A DNA stretch of 37,463 nucleotides from CAVRQM01 sp964250775 (GTDB lineage: Bacteria; Pseudomonadota; Alphaproteobacteria; Acetobacterales; Acetobacteraceae): positions 1 to 37,463 of the forward strand of contig CAXUHK010000018.1 of the NCBI GenBank assembly GCA_964250775.1, given 5' to 3'. Made by a program: the position numbers and the translations under genes. Of the stretch, positions 1 to 10,261 are shown in pieces. Each line of letters opens with the position of its first letter. The first letter of the stretch is position 1. The notes below the pieces were generated by a model that worked only from the letters and a program-made list of their open reading frames with translations, was not told the DNA's origin and made no database searches.

Positions 1-118
1 GCGTGCTCTTGCCGGCGCCGTTCTCGCCCAGCAGGGCGTGGATCTGGTTGCGCTCCACCGTGAGCGAGACCCCGTCGTTGGCCAGGCATCCGGGATACCG
101 CTTGCTGATCCCGGTCAT
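1..118 (-). CDS. Sugar/nucleoside ABC transporter ATP-binding protein, N-terminal fragment cut by window edge
   Basis: Only the first ~39 codons are in the window; the gene continues past base 1. The fragment reads like the start of the RbsA/YufO-type double-domain ATPases that energise BMP-family importers: an ISKRYPG opening, then a Walker A motif GENGAGKST at the very edge. I chose the ATG at 116-118. No ATG, GTG or TTG lies in frame between it and a GTG at 217, which would lie inside the upstream gene. The gene follows the BMP-type binding protein on the same strand with a gap of about 60 bases, so the two probably form one importer operon with permeases beyond the window. Family is clear; substrate unknown. 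Confidence 0.85.
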   Translation of the reverse strand, partial: MTGISKRYPGCLANDGVSLTVERNQIHALLGENGAGKST

Positions 119-180
119 GGTCAGCAGCGGGCCGGGCGGCCGCGCCGTGGGCAGCGCGACGCCGCCCGGGATGACAACCG

Positions 181-1263
181 TCAGGTCAGCGTCCCGTCGA
201 TTCCCTGCACCAGCCACTGCATCCCGCTCAGCGCCCCGTCGTCCATGGTGGCGCCGGCCGCGACCTTCACGGCGCCGGACTGGTCGGTGAGCGGGCCGGT
301 GAACACCTTGTTCCTGCCCGACGTGACATCCGCGACCGCCTGCCGGGCAAGGCCCGCGACGTCCTCGGGCATGTTCTCGAACGGCGACATGGCGAGCATC
401 CCGGCGGCGAAACCGCCCCAGGTGTCGGTGCTCGTCCAGGTGCCGCCCAGGACGTCGCCGATGCGCTTGATGTAGTACGGCCCCCAGATGTCGGTGCTGG
501 CGGTCAGCTCGGTCCCGGGCGCGAACTTGCGCATGTCGGTGGACTGGCCGAACCCCTTCACCCCGCGCCCGGCCGCCGCCTGCAGCGGCGCCGGCGAGTC
601 GGTGTGCTGGGTGATGATGTCGCAGCCCTGGTCGATCAGCGCCTTGGCCGCGTCGCCCTCCTTCGGCGGGTCGTACCAGGAATTGATCATGACGAACTTG
701 AGCCGCGCCTTCGGGTTGACCGAGCGCATCCCGAGCATGAAGGCGTTGAGTCCCTGCACCACCTCCGGCACCGGCACCGAGCCGACATAGCCGGCCAGCC
801 CGGCGCGGCTGAGCTTGCCCGCGATCACGCCCTGCACGTAGCGCGCCTGGTAGAAGCGGATGTTGTACGTGGCGAGGTTGGGCGCCCGCTTGTATCCGGT
901 GGCGTGCTCGAAGAACACCGTCGGGTGCCGCTTGGCGGCGCGCACCGCGTAGTTCATGTAGCCGAACGACGTCGCGAAGATCAGCCTGTGGCCGGAGCTG
1001 GCAAGGTCGTTCAGCACCTTCTCCGAATCCGGGCCTTCGGGCACGCTCTCGACGAAGGTGGTCTTGATCCTGTCGCCGTAATGCTCGGCCGCCGCCTTGC
1101 GCGCGATGTCGTTCTGGTAGGTCCAGCCGAAATCGCCGACCGGGCCAAGGTAGATGAAGCCGACCTTGAGCGGCGCCGCGGCCGCCGCCCGCCGGATGAT
1201 CGCCGGGGCCGCGGACAGGGCCGCGCCGGAGGCAACCAGTCGCGTGAATTGGCGACGAAGCAT
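181..1263 (-). CDS. BMP family (PnrA/Med-like) ABC transporter substrate-binding protein
   Basis: A periplasmic binding protein of about 360 residues feeding the ABC ATPase immediately downstream. The N-terminus has a twin-arginine-like signal (LRRQFTRL, then an Ala-rich stretch) before mature sequence beginning near PLKVGFIYLGP. The BMP fold is indicated by GPVGDFGWTYQND near the N-terminus, GYVGSVPVPEVVQG in the middle and the late segment TASTDIWGPYYIKRI. I preferred the ATG at 1261-1263 over an ATG 24 bases upstream, because AGGAGA (1271-1276) sits about 7 bases before it. Family members bind purine nucleosides or related small molecules. The adjacent (broken) nucleoside-deaminase-like gene fits a nucleoside or base ligand, but that is inference. 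Confidence 0.9.
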   Translation of the reverse strand: MLRRQFTRLVASGAALSAAPAIIRRAAAAAPLKVGFIYLGPVGDFGWTYQNDIARKAAAEHYGDRIKTTFVESVPEGPDSEKVLNDLASSGHRLIFATSFGYMNYAVRAAKRHPTVFFEHATGYKRAPNLATYNIRFYQARYVQGVIAGKLSRAGLAGYVGSVPVPEVVQGLNAFMLGMRSVNPKARLKFVMINSWYDPPKEGDAAKALIDQGCDIITQHTDSPAPLQAAAGRGVKGFGQSTDMRKFAPGTELTASTDIWGPYYIKRIGDVLGGTWTSTDTWGGFAAGMLAMSPFENMPEDVAGLARQAVADVTSGRNKVFTGPLTDQSGAVKVAAGATMDDGALSGMQWLVQGIDGTLT

Positions 1264-1383
1264 CGGGGGATCTCCTGGTGCGATCAAGCCGGCGGACAGT
1301 CTGGCATGACTTTCCGCGTGGACGTGATACTCATTTGCGCCATGCCGTTCGGAAACATGCGCGTCGGAGCAGCGGGTGCCGAA
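1264..1383. promoter_or_regulatory. Divergent intergenic region between BMP protein and deaminase-like gene
   Basis: About 120 bases separate two divergent genes, so promoters in both directions are expected. The ribosome binding site of the minus-strand gene (AGGAGA) is at 1271-1276. I see no convincing -35/-10 pair and no strong palindrome. In-frame ATGs at 1306 and 1342 could extend the plus-strand gene into this region, but neither has a good ribosome binding site. Confidence 0.4.
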
Positions 1384-1914
1384 ATGTTAAGCAGCGGACC
1401 AGCTCGTAGCCAGGATGATGCCCGATTCCTGATCGCGGGCGCGTCGCTGGCGGATGTCGGCCTGCTCCGCGCCGCGTTCGCGGTGGCGCGGCGGTCGCGC
1501 GCGTCCGGCCGCCATCCGTTCGGCGCCGTCCTCGCCGGACCCGGCGGCGAGGTGCTGCTGGAACAGGGCAACGGCTTCGACCCCGGCGTGCGCTAGGTGA
1601 TGGCGCACGCCGAGCGGCTGCTGGCCTCGGCGGCCTCTGTTCGATTCGGGCCGGCGTTGCTGCGCTCCTGCACCCTGTACAGCTCGGCGGAGCCGTGCGC
1701 CATGTGCGCCGGCGCGATCTACTGGGCCGGCATCGGGCGCCTGGTCTACGGGCAGTCCGAACGCGGCCTGTTGCGGCAGACCGGGGCGCATGACGAGAAC
1801 CCGACCCTGGACCTGCCATGCCGTACGGTGTTCGCGGCCGGGCAGCGGCGCGTCGAGGTGGTAGGGCCGCTGCTGGAGGCCGAGGCGGCGGCGCTCCAGG
1901 CCGGCTTCTGGTAG
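1384..1914 (+). pseudogene. Nucleoside deaminase (CMP/dCMP, guanine/tRNA-adenosine deaminase-like), interrupted by in-frame TAG
   Basis: The two halves of a cytidine-deaminase-fold enzyme lie in the same frame, split by one TAG at 1594-1596. Before the stop are the usual early elements (ASGRHPFGAVL, then GEVLLEQGN). After it come the zinc-site motifs HAERLL (His ligand plus catalytic Glu) and SSAEPCAMCAGAIYW (two Cys ligands), then a normal C-terminal part ending near LQAGFW. The stop falls just before HAE, so the truncated first product would lack the whole active site. Restart at the GTG/ATG (1597/1600) would lack the N-terminal strand region. A point mutation, a sequencing error or recoding are all possible. 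The start is uncertain (ATG 1384, 1342 or 1306). It belongs to the block after the BMP importer. Confidence 0.75.
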
Positions 1915-1925
1915 CGCCCGGCATC

Positions 1926-2942
1926 ATGGCCCGCCACAGCTTCTTCTGCGTCGACGCCCACACCTGCGGCAACCCGGTGCGGGTGGTCGCCGGCGGCGGT
2001 CCCGTGCTGGCGCACGTTCCCATGGCCGAGCGGCGCCAGACCTTCCTGCGCGAGCACGACTGGGTGCGCCGGGCGCTGATGTTCGAGCCGCGCGGGCACG
2101 ACGTCATGTCCGGCGCGATCCTCTATCCGCCATGGCGCGAGGACTGCGACATCGGCGTGCTGTTCATCGAGGTCAGCGGCTGCCTGCCGATGTGCGGCCA
2201 CGGCACCATCGGCACCGTCACCGCCGCCATCGAGGAGGGCCTGGTGGTGCCGCGCGAGACGGGGCGGCTCGCGATCGAGACGCCGGCCGGCCGGGTCGCG
2301 GTCGAGTACGCCGGCAGCGGCCACAAGGTCGATCAGGTCCGGTTGTTCAACGTCGCGAGCTACCTGCACGCCGCCGACGTCACGCTCGAAATTCCCGGTA
2401 TTGGCACGCTCACGATCGATGTCGCGTATGGCGGCAACTACTACGCCATCGTCGAGCCGCAGCCGAACTGGCCCGGCCTCGACGCCATGGCGGCCGGCGA
2501 GATCGTCCGGCTCAGCCCGCTGGTGCGCCGGGCGGCGCAGGCCAAGCTGGTGAAGGCGGGGCTGGCGCCGACGCATCCCGAGGACGAGCGGATCGGCGGC
2601 GTCAGCCACGTCATGTGGTGCGACCGCCCGCGCGACCCGCGAGCGCACGCCCGCAACGCCGTGTTCTACGGCGACAAGGCGCTCGACCGCTCGCCGTGCG
2701 GCACCGGCTCGTCGGCCCGCATGGCGCAGCTCGTGGCCCGGGACCGGCTGGCGGTGGGGCAGGCGTTCATCCACGAGAGCATCATCGGCACGACGTTCGA
2801 TTGCAGGGTCGAAGCCGCGAGCCGCGTCGGCCGCCACGCGGCGATCCTGCCCAGCGTCGCGGGCTGGGCGCACGTGATCGGCCACAACACGATCTTCGTC
2901 GACGACCGCGACCCGTTGGCGCACGGCTTCCAGGTGAGATAG
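1926..2942 (+). CDS. Proline racemase family protein, probably 4-hydroxyproline 2-epimerase
   Basis: A protein of 338 residues, the family's usual size. It has both catalytic cysteines: Cys90 in LPMCGHGTIG and Cys258 in DRSPCGTGSSARM. Two Cys indicate a racemase/epimerase; trans-3-hydroxyproline dehydratases replace the first Cys. The opening VDAHTCGNPVRVV and DIGVLFIEVSG are typical of 4-hydroxyproline epimerases, which convert trans-4-hydroxy-L-proline to the cis-D form in hydroxyproline catabolism. The ATG at 1926 lies 11 bases after the broken deaminase and matches the family N-terminus. The other hydroxyproline genes (D-amino-acid oxidase, deaminase, semialdehyde dehydrogenase) are not in the window, so substrate is inferred only from family. 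Confidence 0.88.
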   Translation: MARHSFFCVDAHTCGNPVRVVAGGGPVLAHVPMAERRQTFLREHDWVRRALMFEPRGHDVMSGAILYPPWREDCDIGVLFIEVSGCLPMCGHGTIGTVTAAIEEGLVVPRETGRLAIETPAGRVAVEYAGSGHKVDQVRLFNVASYLHAADVTLEIPGIGTLTIDVAYGGNYYAIVEPQPNWPGLDAMAAGEIVRLSPLVRRAAQAKLVKAGLAPTHPEDERIGGVSHVMWCDRPRDPRAHARNAVFYGDKALDRSPCGTGSSARMAQLVARDRLAVGQAFIHESIIGTTFDCRVEAASRVGRHAAILPSVAGWAHVIGHNTIFVDDRDPLAHGFQVR

Positions 2943-2994
2943 CCGGCAGGCCCGGTCTCACCCGCGCTGCAACGACAATCGGAGGGATGGCCGC

Positions 2995-3804
2995 ATGGAG
3001 ACTGTCGGACAACTGCCGCTTCGCACCGTCGCGTCGTTCGACGGCGGGACGATCGCCTACCGCGATTTCGGCGGTGCCGGGCCGGCCCTGCTGCTGCTGC
3101 CCGGCTGGGCGTGCGTCCAGACGATGTGGGACCGGGCGATCCCGTTCCTGACGGATCGATGGCGCGTGGTGTCGCTGGACTTCCCCGGTTTCGGCGCCTC
3201 GACCGCCGGCGTGCGCAGTTGGACGATGGCGGAGTTCGCGCGCGACGCCAGGGCAGTGATCGAGCACCTGGAGCTTGACGGCGTCACACTCGTCGGGCAC
3301 TCGATGGGCGGCGCGGTCGCGCTGGAGGCGGCCAGCCTTTGCCGCGACCGGGTCGTTGCCGTGATCGGCTGCGACACCTTCACCTACTTGGAACTCTATG
3401 GCCGCGTGGACGAGGCGATCATCGGGTCGGCGCTCGCGGCCTACCGAAGCGACTACGCGACGACGGTGCGGGGGCTGATCGCCCTCTACCTGCGGCAGGC
3501 CGGCGATCCGGCGCTTGCCGTCCAGGTGGCGGACATCATGGCCAGCGCGCGGCCCGAGCACGCGATTCCCGCCATCGAGCAGCTCCTCCGATGGGACCTC
3601 GACGACGCTCTAAGCCGATGCCCCGTGCCGATCTGCACCATCAACGCCCGGCCGTTCCTGAAGGCCGAGGTGGCAACGCAGTACCAGGACCGCTTCGCCA
3701 TCGAGACGATCGACGATGTCGGCCACTTCCTGATGATGGAAGAACCGCAAGCCTTCGCGGCGGCGGTCACGCGGATCGCCGGCCGGTCGCAGCGTCCCGA
3801 CTGA
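2995..3804 (+). CDS. Alpha/beta-fold hydrolase
   Basis: A soluble serine hydrolase of 269 residues. The nucleophile elbow is GHSMGG (Ser103). LLLLPGWAC supplies the usual oxyanion-loop region after strand 3, and DDVGHFLMMEEP carries the catalytic His (His244). The acidic member of the triad is not obvious: the usual G-x-x-D loop after strand 7 reads TINARPFLKAE here, so an acid from another strand may be used. The ATG at 2995 is preceded by GGAGGG at 2981-2986, 8 bases away. It lies between the epimerase and an amidohydrolase on the same strand (gaps of 52 and 48 bases). It could be an esterase or amidase; the substrate cannot be read from sequence. Confidence 0.85.
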   Translation: METVGQLPLRTVASFDGGTIAYRDFGGAGPALLLLPGWACVQTMWDRAIPFLTDRWRVVSLDFPGFGASTAGVRSWTMAEFARDARAVIEHLELDGVTLVGHSMGGAVALEAASLCRDRVVAVIGCDTFTYLELYGRVDEAIIGSALAAYRSDYATTVRGLIALYLRQAGDPALAVQVADIMASARPEHAIPAIEQLLRWDLDDALSRCPVPICTINARPFLKAEVATQYQDRFAIETIDDVGHFLMMEEPQAFAAAVTRIAGRSQRPD

Positions 3805-3852
3805 ACGTTGCAGATGCCGCGGTTCTTCACCCTGCTGGAATGAGATGGGCCA

Positions 3853-5085
3853 ATGCAGCTCCTGTTAGCGAATGCCCGCATCGTCGACGCCACGCTGCCC
3901 GGGCCGCGCCAGGGCAACGTCCTGGTCGAGGACGGCCTGATCCGTGACCTGGAGGCCGATGCCAAGCCCGCCGAAGGCCGCCGCGTCATCGACTTGCGCG
4001 GCCGCACGCTGATGCCCGGCCTGATCGACTGCCACGTCCACGTCGTGGCCAGCATGATGAACTTGTCCGCCAACGCCCAGTTGCCCGACACGACCGCCAT
4101 CCTGCGCAGCCTGCCGATCATGCGCGCCATGTTGGGGCGCGGCTTCACCACGGTGCGCGACGTCGGCGGCGCTCCCCATGCCCTGGCGGAGGCGGTGGAG
4201 CAGGGATTGGCCGAGGGACCGCGGCTGATCGTCTGCGGAAAGGCGCTGTCCAAGACCGGCGGCCACACCGATTTCCGGCCGCGCCACGACACGCACGATC
4301 CATACCGTTGGGGCGGCAATTTCGGCGCCCTCGGCCGGGTCGCCGACGGCGTCGACGAGGTCCGCCGCGCCGCCCGGCAGGAGCTGCGCCAGGGGGCGCG
4401 CTTCATCAAGATTATGGCCAATGGCGGGGTCGGCAGCCCGACCGACCCGGTGGCCTGGGTCGGCTACTCGGTCGACGAGATGACGGCGGTGGTCGAGGAG
4501 GCGGCCGACGCGCAGACCTACGTTTCGGCGCACCTCTACACCGCGCCGGCGATCAAGCGGGCGGTTGCCTGCGGCGTGCGCTCGCTGGAACACTGCAACG
4601 TCATCGACGCCGAGGCGGCCGGCCTCGCGGCGGCGGCCGGCGCGGTCGCGGTTCCCACCTTGGTGATCTACGAGGCGCTGGCGCAAGACGGCCCGCGCCT
4701 CGGCCTGCCGCCGGAGAGCATCGCCAAGATCGCCGATGTGCGGACCTCCGGCATGGACAGCCTGCGCCTGTTGCGAGCGGCCGGGGTCGAAATGGCCTAC
4801 GGGACCGACCTGCTGGGCGAGTCGCACGCGCGGCAGTGCGAGGAGTTCGCGATCCGCGCCCGCGTGCTGCCATCGCGTGAAATCCTGGCAAGCGCCACCA
4901 CCGTCGCGGCCAAGCTGATCGGCATGGAGGGCAAGCTCGGCGTGGTCAGCGAAGGCGCCCTCGCCGACCTCGTGGTGGTCGAGGGCAACCCCCTGGAGGA
5001 AGTGGCCCTGCTGGCCAATCCTGGGCGAAACCTGAAGCTGGTGGTGCAGGGGGGCAAGGTTCGCCACGAGCGCCTCGACGCTTGA
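3853..5085 (+). CDS. Metal-dependent amidohydrolase (imidazolonepropionase/Xaa-Pro dipeptidase-like)
   Basis: A TIM-barrel amidohydrolase of 410 residues with a complete binuclear metal site: H61-x-H63 in LIDCHVHV, a likely carboxylated Lys185 in FIKIMANGGV, His226 in SAHLYTA, His246 in LEHCNVID and Asp318 in YGTDLLGE. The small N-terminal beta-domain and the C-terminal GALADLVVVEGNPLE segment are standard. This subgroup includes prolidases, L-Arg/L-Lys carboxypeptidases and imidazolone-type hydrolases. Proximity to a hydroxyproline-type epimerase makes a Pro/Hyp peptide or lactam substrate conceivable, but this is inference. It ends 18 bases from the stop of the convergent SorC gene, leaving little room for a separate terminator. 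Confidence 0.88.
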   Translation: MQLLLANARIVDATLPGPRQGNVLVEDGLIRDLEADAKPAEGRRVIDLRGRTLMPGLIDCHVHVVASMMNLSANAQLPDTTAILRSLPIMRAMLGRGFTTVRDVGGAPHALAEAVEQGLAEGPRLIVCGKALSKTGGHTDFRPRHDTHDPYRWGGNFGALGRVADGVDEVRRAARQELRQGARFIKIMANGGVGSPTDPVAWVGYSVDEMTAVVEEAADAQTYVSAHLYTAPAIKRAVACGVRSLEHCNVIDAEAAGLAAAAGAVAVPTLVIYEALAQDGPRLGLPPESIAKIADVRTSGMDSLRLLRAAGVEMAYGTDLLGESHARQCEEFAIRARVLPSREILASATTVAAKLIGMEGKLGVVSEGALADLVVVEGNPLEEVALLANPGRNLKLVVQGGKVRHERLDA

Positions 5086-5103
5086 CGAGCGCCACCTTGG
5101 CCT

Positions 5104-6066
5104 TCAAGCCAGCTCGCCTCCGGCTAAGGCGTTGGCGGTGAAGCTGTCGGTGATGAGGACGTCGATCAGGCCGCTGCGCATCGCGCCGCGCAGCGCACGC
5201 AGCTTGCGCCGGCCTCCCGCCACCGCGACCACGCGGCGCACTTGGCGCAGTTGCTCCAGCATGATGCCAATCACCCGCGCATCGAACGGCGACTCGATGG
5301 GCCGGCCGTCCTCGTCGAAGAAGTGCAGGCAGATGTCGCCGGCGGCCCCGAGGGCGGCCAGCTCGGCCAGCTCGGCCGCGGTGAACACGTTGCCGCTGTC
5401 GGCCAGCAGCTTCGACGGCTCGACCGCGCCCACGCCCACCAGAGCCATGGTGATGCGGGCGAACTGATCGAGCGTCTGGCGCACGAACGGATCGGCCAGC
5501 AGCGCCTCCCGCGCCGCGGCCGATCCCGCCACCCCCTGCGTCGGCAGCAGCCGGGCGGTCGCGTGCGTCAGGCGGGCGAGGCGGCCGGTCAGCGTGGTCG
5601 CGTGCGCCTGCACCGCCGGGTTGCCCATGCCGCCCAGGATCTGCACCACGCTGTCGGCCGCCACGCGCCGCAGCGGCCGGATGCCGTCGACCATGCGCAG
5701 CAGCGATTCGCTCCAGGACGAGATGCCGATGACCTCGCCCGGCTGCAGCGTGGTCTCGACGTAGTGCGCCGCCGCCTCGCCGATGCGGGCGAGGATCTGC
5801 TCCTCGCGGTCCTCCGCGCAGTCGGCGACGATCGCCTCGCCGATGCCGTAGCGCCGGCACAGCTCCTCCTCCAACTCGGGGAAGGTGCCGCGCGGCGCCA
5901 CCACGCTGATCTGCACGACATGGTCGTCGCGGGCGCGCTGGATCAGCCGCGAGACGCTCGCTTGCGAGATGTGCAGCCGGGCGGCGATGTCTGACTGGCG
6001 GGCCTGGTCGATGTAGTACATCCGGGCGACGCGGGCGACCAGGCGCAGCTCGTCAGCCTGCGCCAC
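5104..6066 (-). CDS. SorC/DeoR-type sugar-binding transcriptional regulator
   Basis: A 320-residue regulator. The N-terminal helix-turn-helix at about residues 22-45 contains QSDIAARLHISQASVSRL. It is followed by a SorC-type effector domain related to sugar-phosphate isomerases (GISSWSESLLRMVDGI, VQILGGMGNP, then ...GLIDVLITDSFTANAL). Members usually sense a phosphorylated sugar or ketose intermediate. The gene is the last of the minus-strand sugar cluster, 6 bases after the dehydrogenase stop, so it likely controls this cluster autogenously. The 16-base palindrome at 13538-13553, upstream of the transketolase genes, is a plausible operator. The effector is unknown; a phosphorylated product of the FGGY or PfkB kinase is the natural guess. 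Confidence 0.9.
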   Translation of the reverse strand: MAQADELRLVARVARMYYIDQARQSDIAARLHISQASVSRLIQRARDDHVVQISVVAPRGTFPELEEELCRRYGIGEAIVADCAEDREEQILARIGEAAAHYVETTLQPGEVIGISSWSESLLRMVDGIRPLRRVAADSVVQILGGMGNPAVQAHATTLTGRLARLTHATARLLPTQGVAGSAAAREALLADPFVRQTLDQFARITMALVGVGAVEPSKLLADSGNVFTAAELAELAALGAAGDICLHFFDEDGRPIESPFDARVIGIMLEQLRQVRRVVAVAGGRRKLRALRGAMRSGLIDVLITDSFTANALAGGELA

Positions 6067-6072
6067 GGAGCG

Positions 6073-6834
6073 CTACCAGCAGACGAAACCGCCATCGACG
6101 ACGAGGTCGTGCCCGGTCACGAACGAGGCGGCGTCGCTGCACAGGAACACCGCCGGCCCCACCATCTCGTCGACGCCGGCCATGCGGCCCATCGGCGTGT
6201 CGCGCTCGAACACCGCGCGCGCCTCGGCCACCTCGGGGCGCAGGTTCATCGGCGTCAGCGTGTAGCCGGGGCTGATGACGTTGACCCGCAGGCCGCGCCC
6301 GCTCCACTCCATCGCCAGGCTGCGCGACAGGTGGATCACCCCGGCCTTGGAGGCGTTGTAGTGCGCCTGCAGCAAGCCCCGGTTGACGATGCTGCCCGAC
6401 ATCGAGGCGATGTTGACGATGGCGCCGCGCCGGCGCGGCAGCATGGCCCGCGCCTCGGCCTGGCAGGACAGGAACACCCCGGTCAGGTTGACGTCGATCA
6501 TGCGCTGCCACTGCGCCTGCTCCATGTCCTCGGCGGCGGTGGCGTTGGCGATGCCGGCGCAGTTCACCGCGACGGCGAGCGGACCCAGCCCCGCCTCGGT
6601 CGCCGCCACCGCGCGCGCGAGGTCGGCCGCGTCGGTCACGTCGCCGGCCAGCGCCAGCGCCTTGCGCCCGAGTGCCGCGATGCGCTCGGTCGTCTCGCCC
6701 AAGGCGTCGGCCGCGCGGTCGAGGCAGGCGACATCCGCGCCGGCCTCGGCCAACCCCACCGCGATGCGCTGGCCGATGCCGCTGGCGGCACCAGTGACCA
6801 AGGCGACGCGCGCCCTCAGGCTGAACAGGTCCAT
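6073..6834 (-). CDS. Short-chain dehydrogenase/reductase (polyol dehydrogenase-like)
   Basis: A classical SDR of 253 residues. TGAASGIG (14-21) binds the dinucleotide, NCAG is at 91-94, and the catalytic residues are Ser144, Tyr159 and Lys163 (YNASK). CLDR after beta2 suggests NAD preference. The ending LVVDGGFVCW resembles galactitol, D-threitol and other polyol dehydrogenases. The probable role is oxidation of an imported polyol to a ketose, which the FGGY kinase of the same cluster would phosphorylate. The gene lies 11 bases after the ABC ATPase and 6 bases before the regulator, clearly one transcription unit. Reduction of a ketose is the alternative direction. Confidence 0.88.
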   Translation of the reverse strand: MDLFSLRARVALVTGAASGIGQRIAVGLAEAGADVACLDRAADALGETTERIAALGRKALALAGDVTDAADLARAVAATEAGLGPLAVAVNCAGIANATAAEDMEQAQWQRMIDVNLTGVFLSCQAEARAMLPRRRGAIVNIASMSGSIVNRGLLQAHYNASKAGVIHLSRSLAMEWSGRGLRVNVISPGYTLTPMNLRPEVAEARAVFERDTPMGRMAGVDEMVGPAVFLCSDAASFVTGHDLVVDGGFVCW

Positions 6835-6845
6835 GCGCCTTCTCC

Positions 6846-8320
<1,475 letters not shown>

Positions 8321-8324
<4 letters not shown>

Positions 8325-9238
8325 GGATGCTGCGCGATGAACGGCGCCACGTTCTCCTTCGTGGTCAACTCGGCGGGCTGCAACTGCAACTTCGGCACTT
8401 CCTTGCCGGAAGCGAGTTGCAGCGCCGAGTCCAGGGCCAGGCGGCCCATGAACTGCGTCTTCTGCGTCATGGTCGCGGCCAGCGTGCCGTTCTGCACCGC
8501 GAGCAGCCCGGCGGTGTCGCCGTCGAAGCCCACCACCACGACCGGGTGGCCGAGGTTGGCGACCTTCACCGCCTGCACCGCCCCCAGCGCCAGGGCGTCG
8601 GCGCGGCCGAAGAACACGCTGATGTCGGGGTTCCTCTGCAGCATGTCCTGGGCGATGGCGAAGCCCTCGTCCTGGTGCCACGCCTTGCTGGCCTGCTTGG
8701 CCACCACCTTGAGGCCGGGGCAGTTGGCCAGGGCGGCGTTGAAGCCGCGGTCGCGGTCCATCTCCGGCGTGGTGCCGATCTGGCCCTGGATCACCGCGAC
8801 CTGGCCCTTGCCGCCGGTGATCTTGCACACGTAGTCGCCCAGCGCGTGCGCCGCCGCCACGCTGTCGGTGGCGATGAAGGTGTCGGCCGGCGCGTCGGCG
8901 GCGTTGCGGTCGACCGCGACGACCGGGATGTGGGCGGCTTCGGCCGCGCGCACCGGCACCCCGGCGGCGGTCGCGCCGGCGGGGATGTAGATCAGCGCCT
9001 TGACGCCTTTGGTGATGAGGTCCTGGATCTGGCTTACCTGCGTGGCGCTGTCGCCGTGCGCGTCCTCGGTGCTGACCGAGGCGCCCTTGGCGGGTGCCTC
9101 CGCCTCGACCGCCTGCTTGATCTGGTTGAAGAAGTTGGCCTGCAGGTTCGCGACCGCGAGGCCGACGCCGGTATCGGCCCAAGCCGGGACGGCCAGTGCT
9201 AACAGCGAGGCGGTCGCCAGGGCGGTGGTTTTGCGCAT
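8321..9238 (-). CDS. Ribose-type sugar ABC transporter, periplasmic substrate-binding protein
   Basis: A 305-residue RbsB-like (periplasmic binding protein type I) protein. The signal peptide ends near PAWA-DTG. The mature part has the expected pattern: VANLQANFFNQIKQ, DLITKGVKALIYIPAG, IPVVAVDRNA (the hinge/ligand region) and VVVVGFDGD. It captures a monosaccharide or polyol in the periplasm. A GGGAGA ribosome binding site precedes the ATG at 9236-9238. The gene lies 36 bases after the permease and overlaps the ATPase start by four bases. The order kinase-permease-binding protein-ATPase is unusual for the class but complete. The ligand cannot be deduced from sequence. Confidence 0.93.
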
Positions 9239-9274
9239 TCGTTTTCTCCCTTGGGGTTTGTTCTGATTGCTGGC

Positions 9275-10261
9275 TTATCGTCGCCGCAGCGTGTCGAACG
9301 TGACCGCCACGGCGATCACCGCGCCCACCACGATCTGCTGCACGAAGGGCGAGATGCCGACGAGGTTGAGGCCGTTGTGCAGCACGCCGATGATGAGCAC
9401 GCCGATCACCGTGCCGCCGATGCCGCCGACGCCGCCGCTCAGGCTGGCCCCGCCCACCACGACGGCGGCGATGGCGTCCAGCTCGTAGCCGAGGCCGTCG
9501 CTGGGCTGCGCCGAGTCCAGCCGGGCGGCGAGCGCCACGCCGGCGATGCCGGACAGCAGCCCGGCGGCGACGTAGACCCACACCGTCAGCGATTGCACCT
9601 GGATGCCGGCCAGCCGCGCCACCTCGGCGCTGCCGCCGATCGCGTACAGGCCGCGCCCGCCGGAGCGGAAGCGCAGGAACACGAAGCCGGCCAGCGCCAG
9701 CGCCAGGAACAGCGCCACCGTGACCGACAGGAACCCGGCGTGGCGCACCGTGGCGAGCGAGGTGAACCAGTCCGGGAAGCCCACCACCTGCTCGCCGTTG
9801 GTGGTGATGTTGGCGACGCCGCGCGCCTCCGACATCATGGTCAGCGTGGCGATGAACGCCGGCAGCCGGGCGCGCGTCACCAGCAGGCCGTTGACCAGCC
9901 CAGCCAGCCCTGCCGCCGCCAACCCGAGCGCCGCGCACAGCGCGAACGGCAGCCCGGAATCGCGGAACGTCCAGCCCATCGTCATGGTGCACAGCGCCAG
10001 CACCGCGCCGACCGAGAGGTCGATGCCGCCGATCACGATCACCGCCGTCATGCCGACCGACAGGATGCCGATCACCGTCACCTGGTCGATGACGTTGAGC
10101 GCGTTGCGCAGCGACAGGAACACCGGGCTGGAGAGCGAGAACGCCACGCACAGCAGCGCCAGCCCGATCAGCGGCCCCTGCGCCGTCGCCAGCCAGCGCA
10201 GCGCCCGCACCGGCGCCGCCACCGGAGCCGCCGCGACATCGCCGGCCGGCACGTCGCTCAC
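9275..10261 (-). CDS. Ribose-type sugar ABC transporter permease
   Basis: A 328-residue RbsC-like inner-membrane protein with many hydrophobic segments. It carries the class hallmark VIGGIDLSVGAVLAL, the RLPAFIATLTMM loop (usually LPPFIVTLA) and the GGRGLYAIGGSAEVARLAGI segment followed by VVGGASLSGGVGGIGGT. I chose the GTG at 10259-10261 because it overlaps the kinase stop as GTGA and gives a normal N-terminal tail before the first membrane segment (LIGLALLCVAFSL). It is the sole permease of this system and probably works as a homodimer with the fused ATPase. Confidence 0.92.
   Translation of the reverse strand: MSDVPAGDVAAAPVAAPVRALRWLATAQGPLIGLALLCVAFSLSSPVFLSLRNALNVIDQVTVIGILSVGMTAVIVIGGIDLSVGAVLALCTMTMGWTFRDSGLPFALCAALGLAAAGLAGLVNGLLVTRARLPAFIATLTMMSEARGVANITTNGEQVVGFPDWFTSLATVRHAGFLSVTVALFLALALAGFVFLRFRSGGRGLYAIGGSAEVARLAGIQVQSLTVWVYVAAGLLSGIAGVALAARLDSAQPSDGLGYELDAIAAVVVGGASLSGGVGGIGGTVIGVLIIGVLHNGLNLVGISPFVQQIVVGAVIAVAVTFDTLRRR

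Noticed and set aside
5086..5103. Terminator between the convergent amidohydrolase and SorC genes
   Set aside because: The 18-base gap holds no inverted repeat or T tract.
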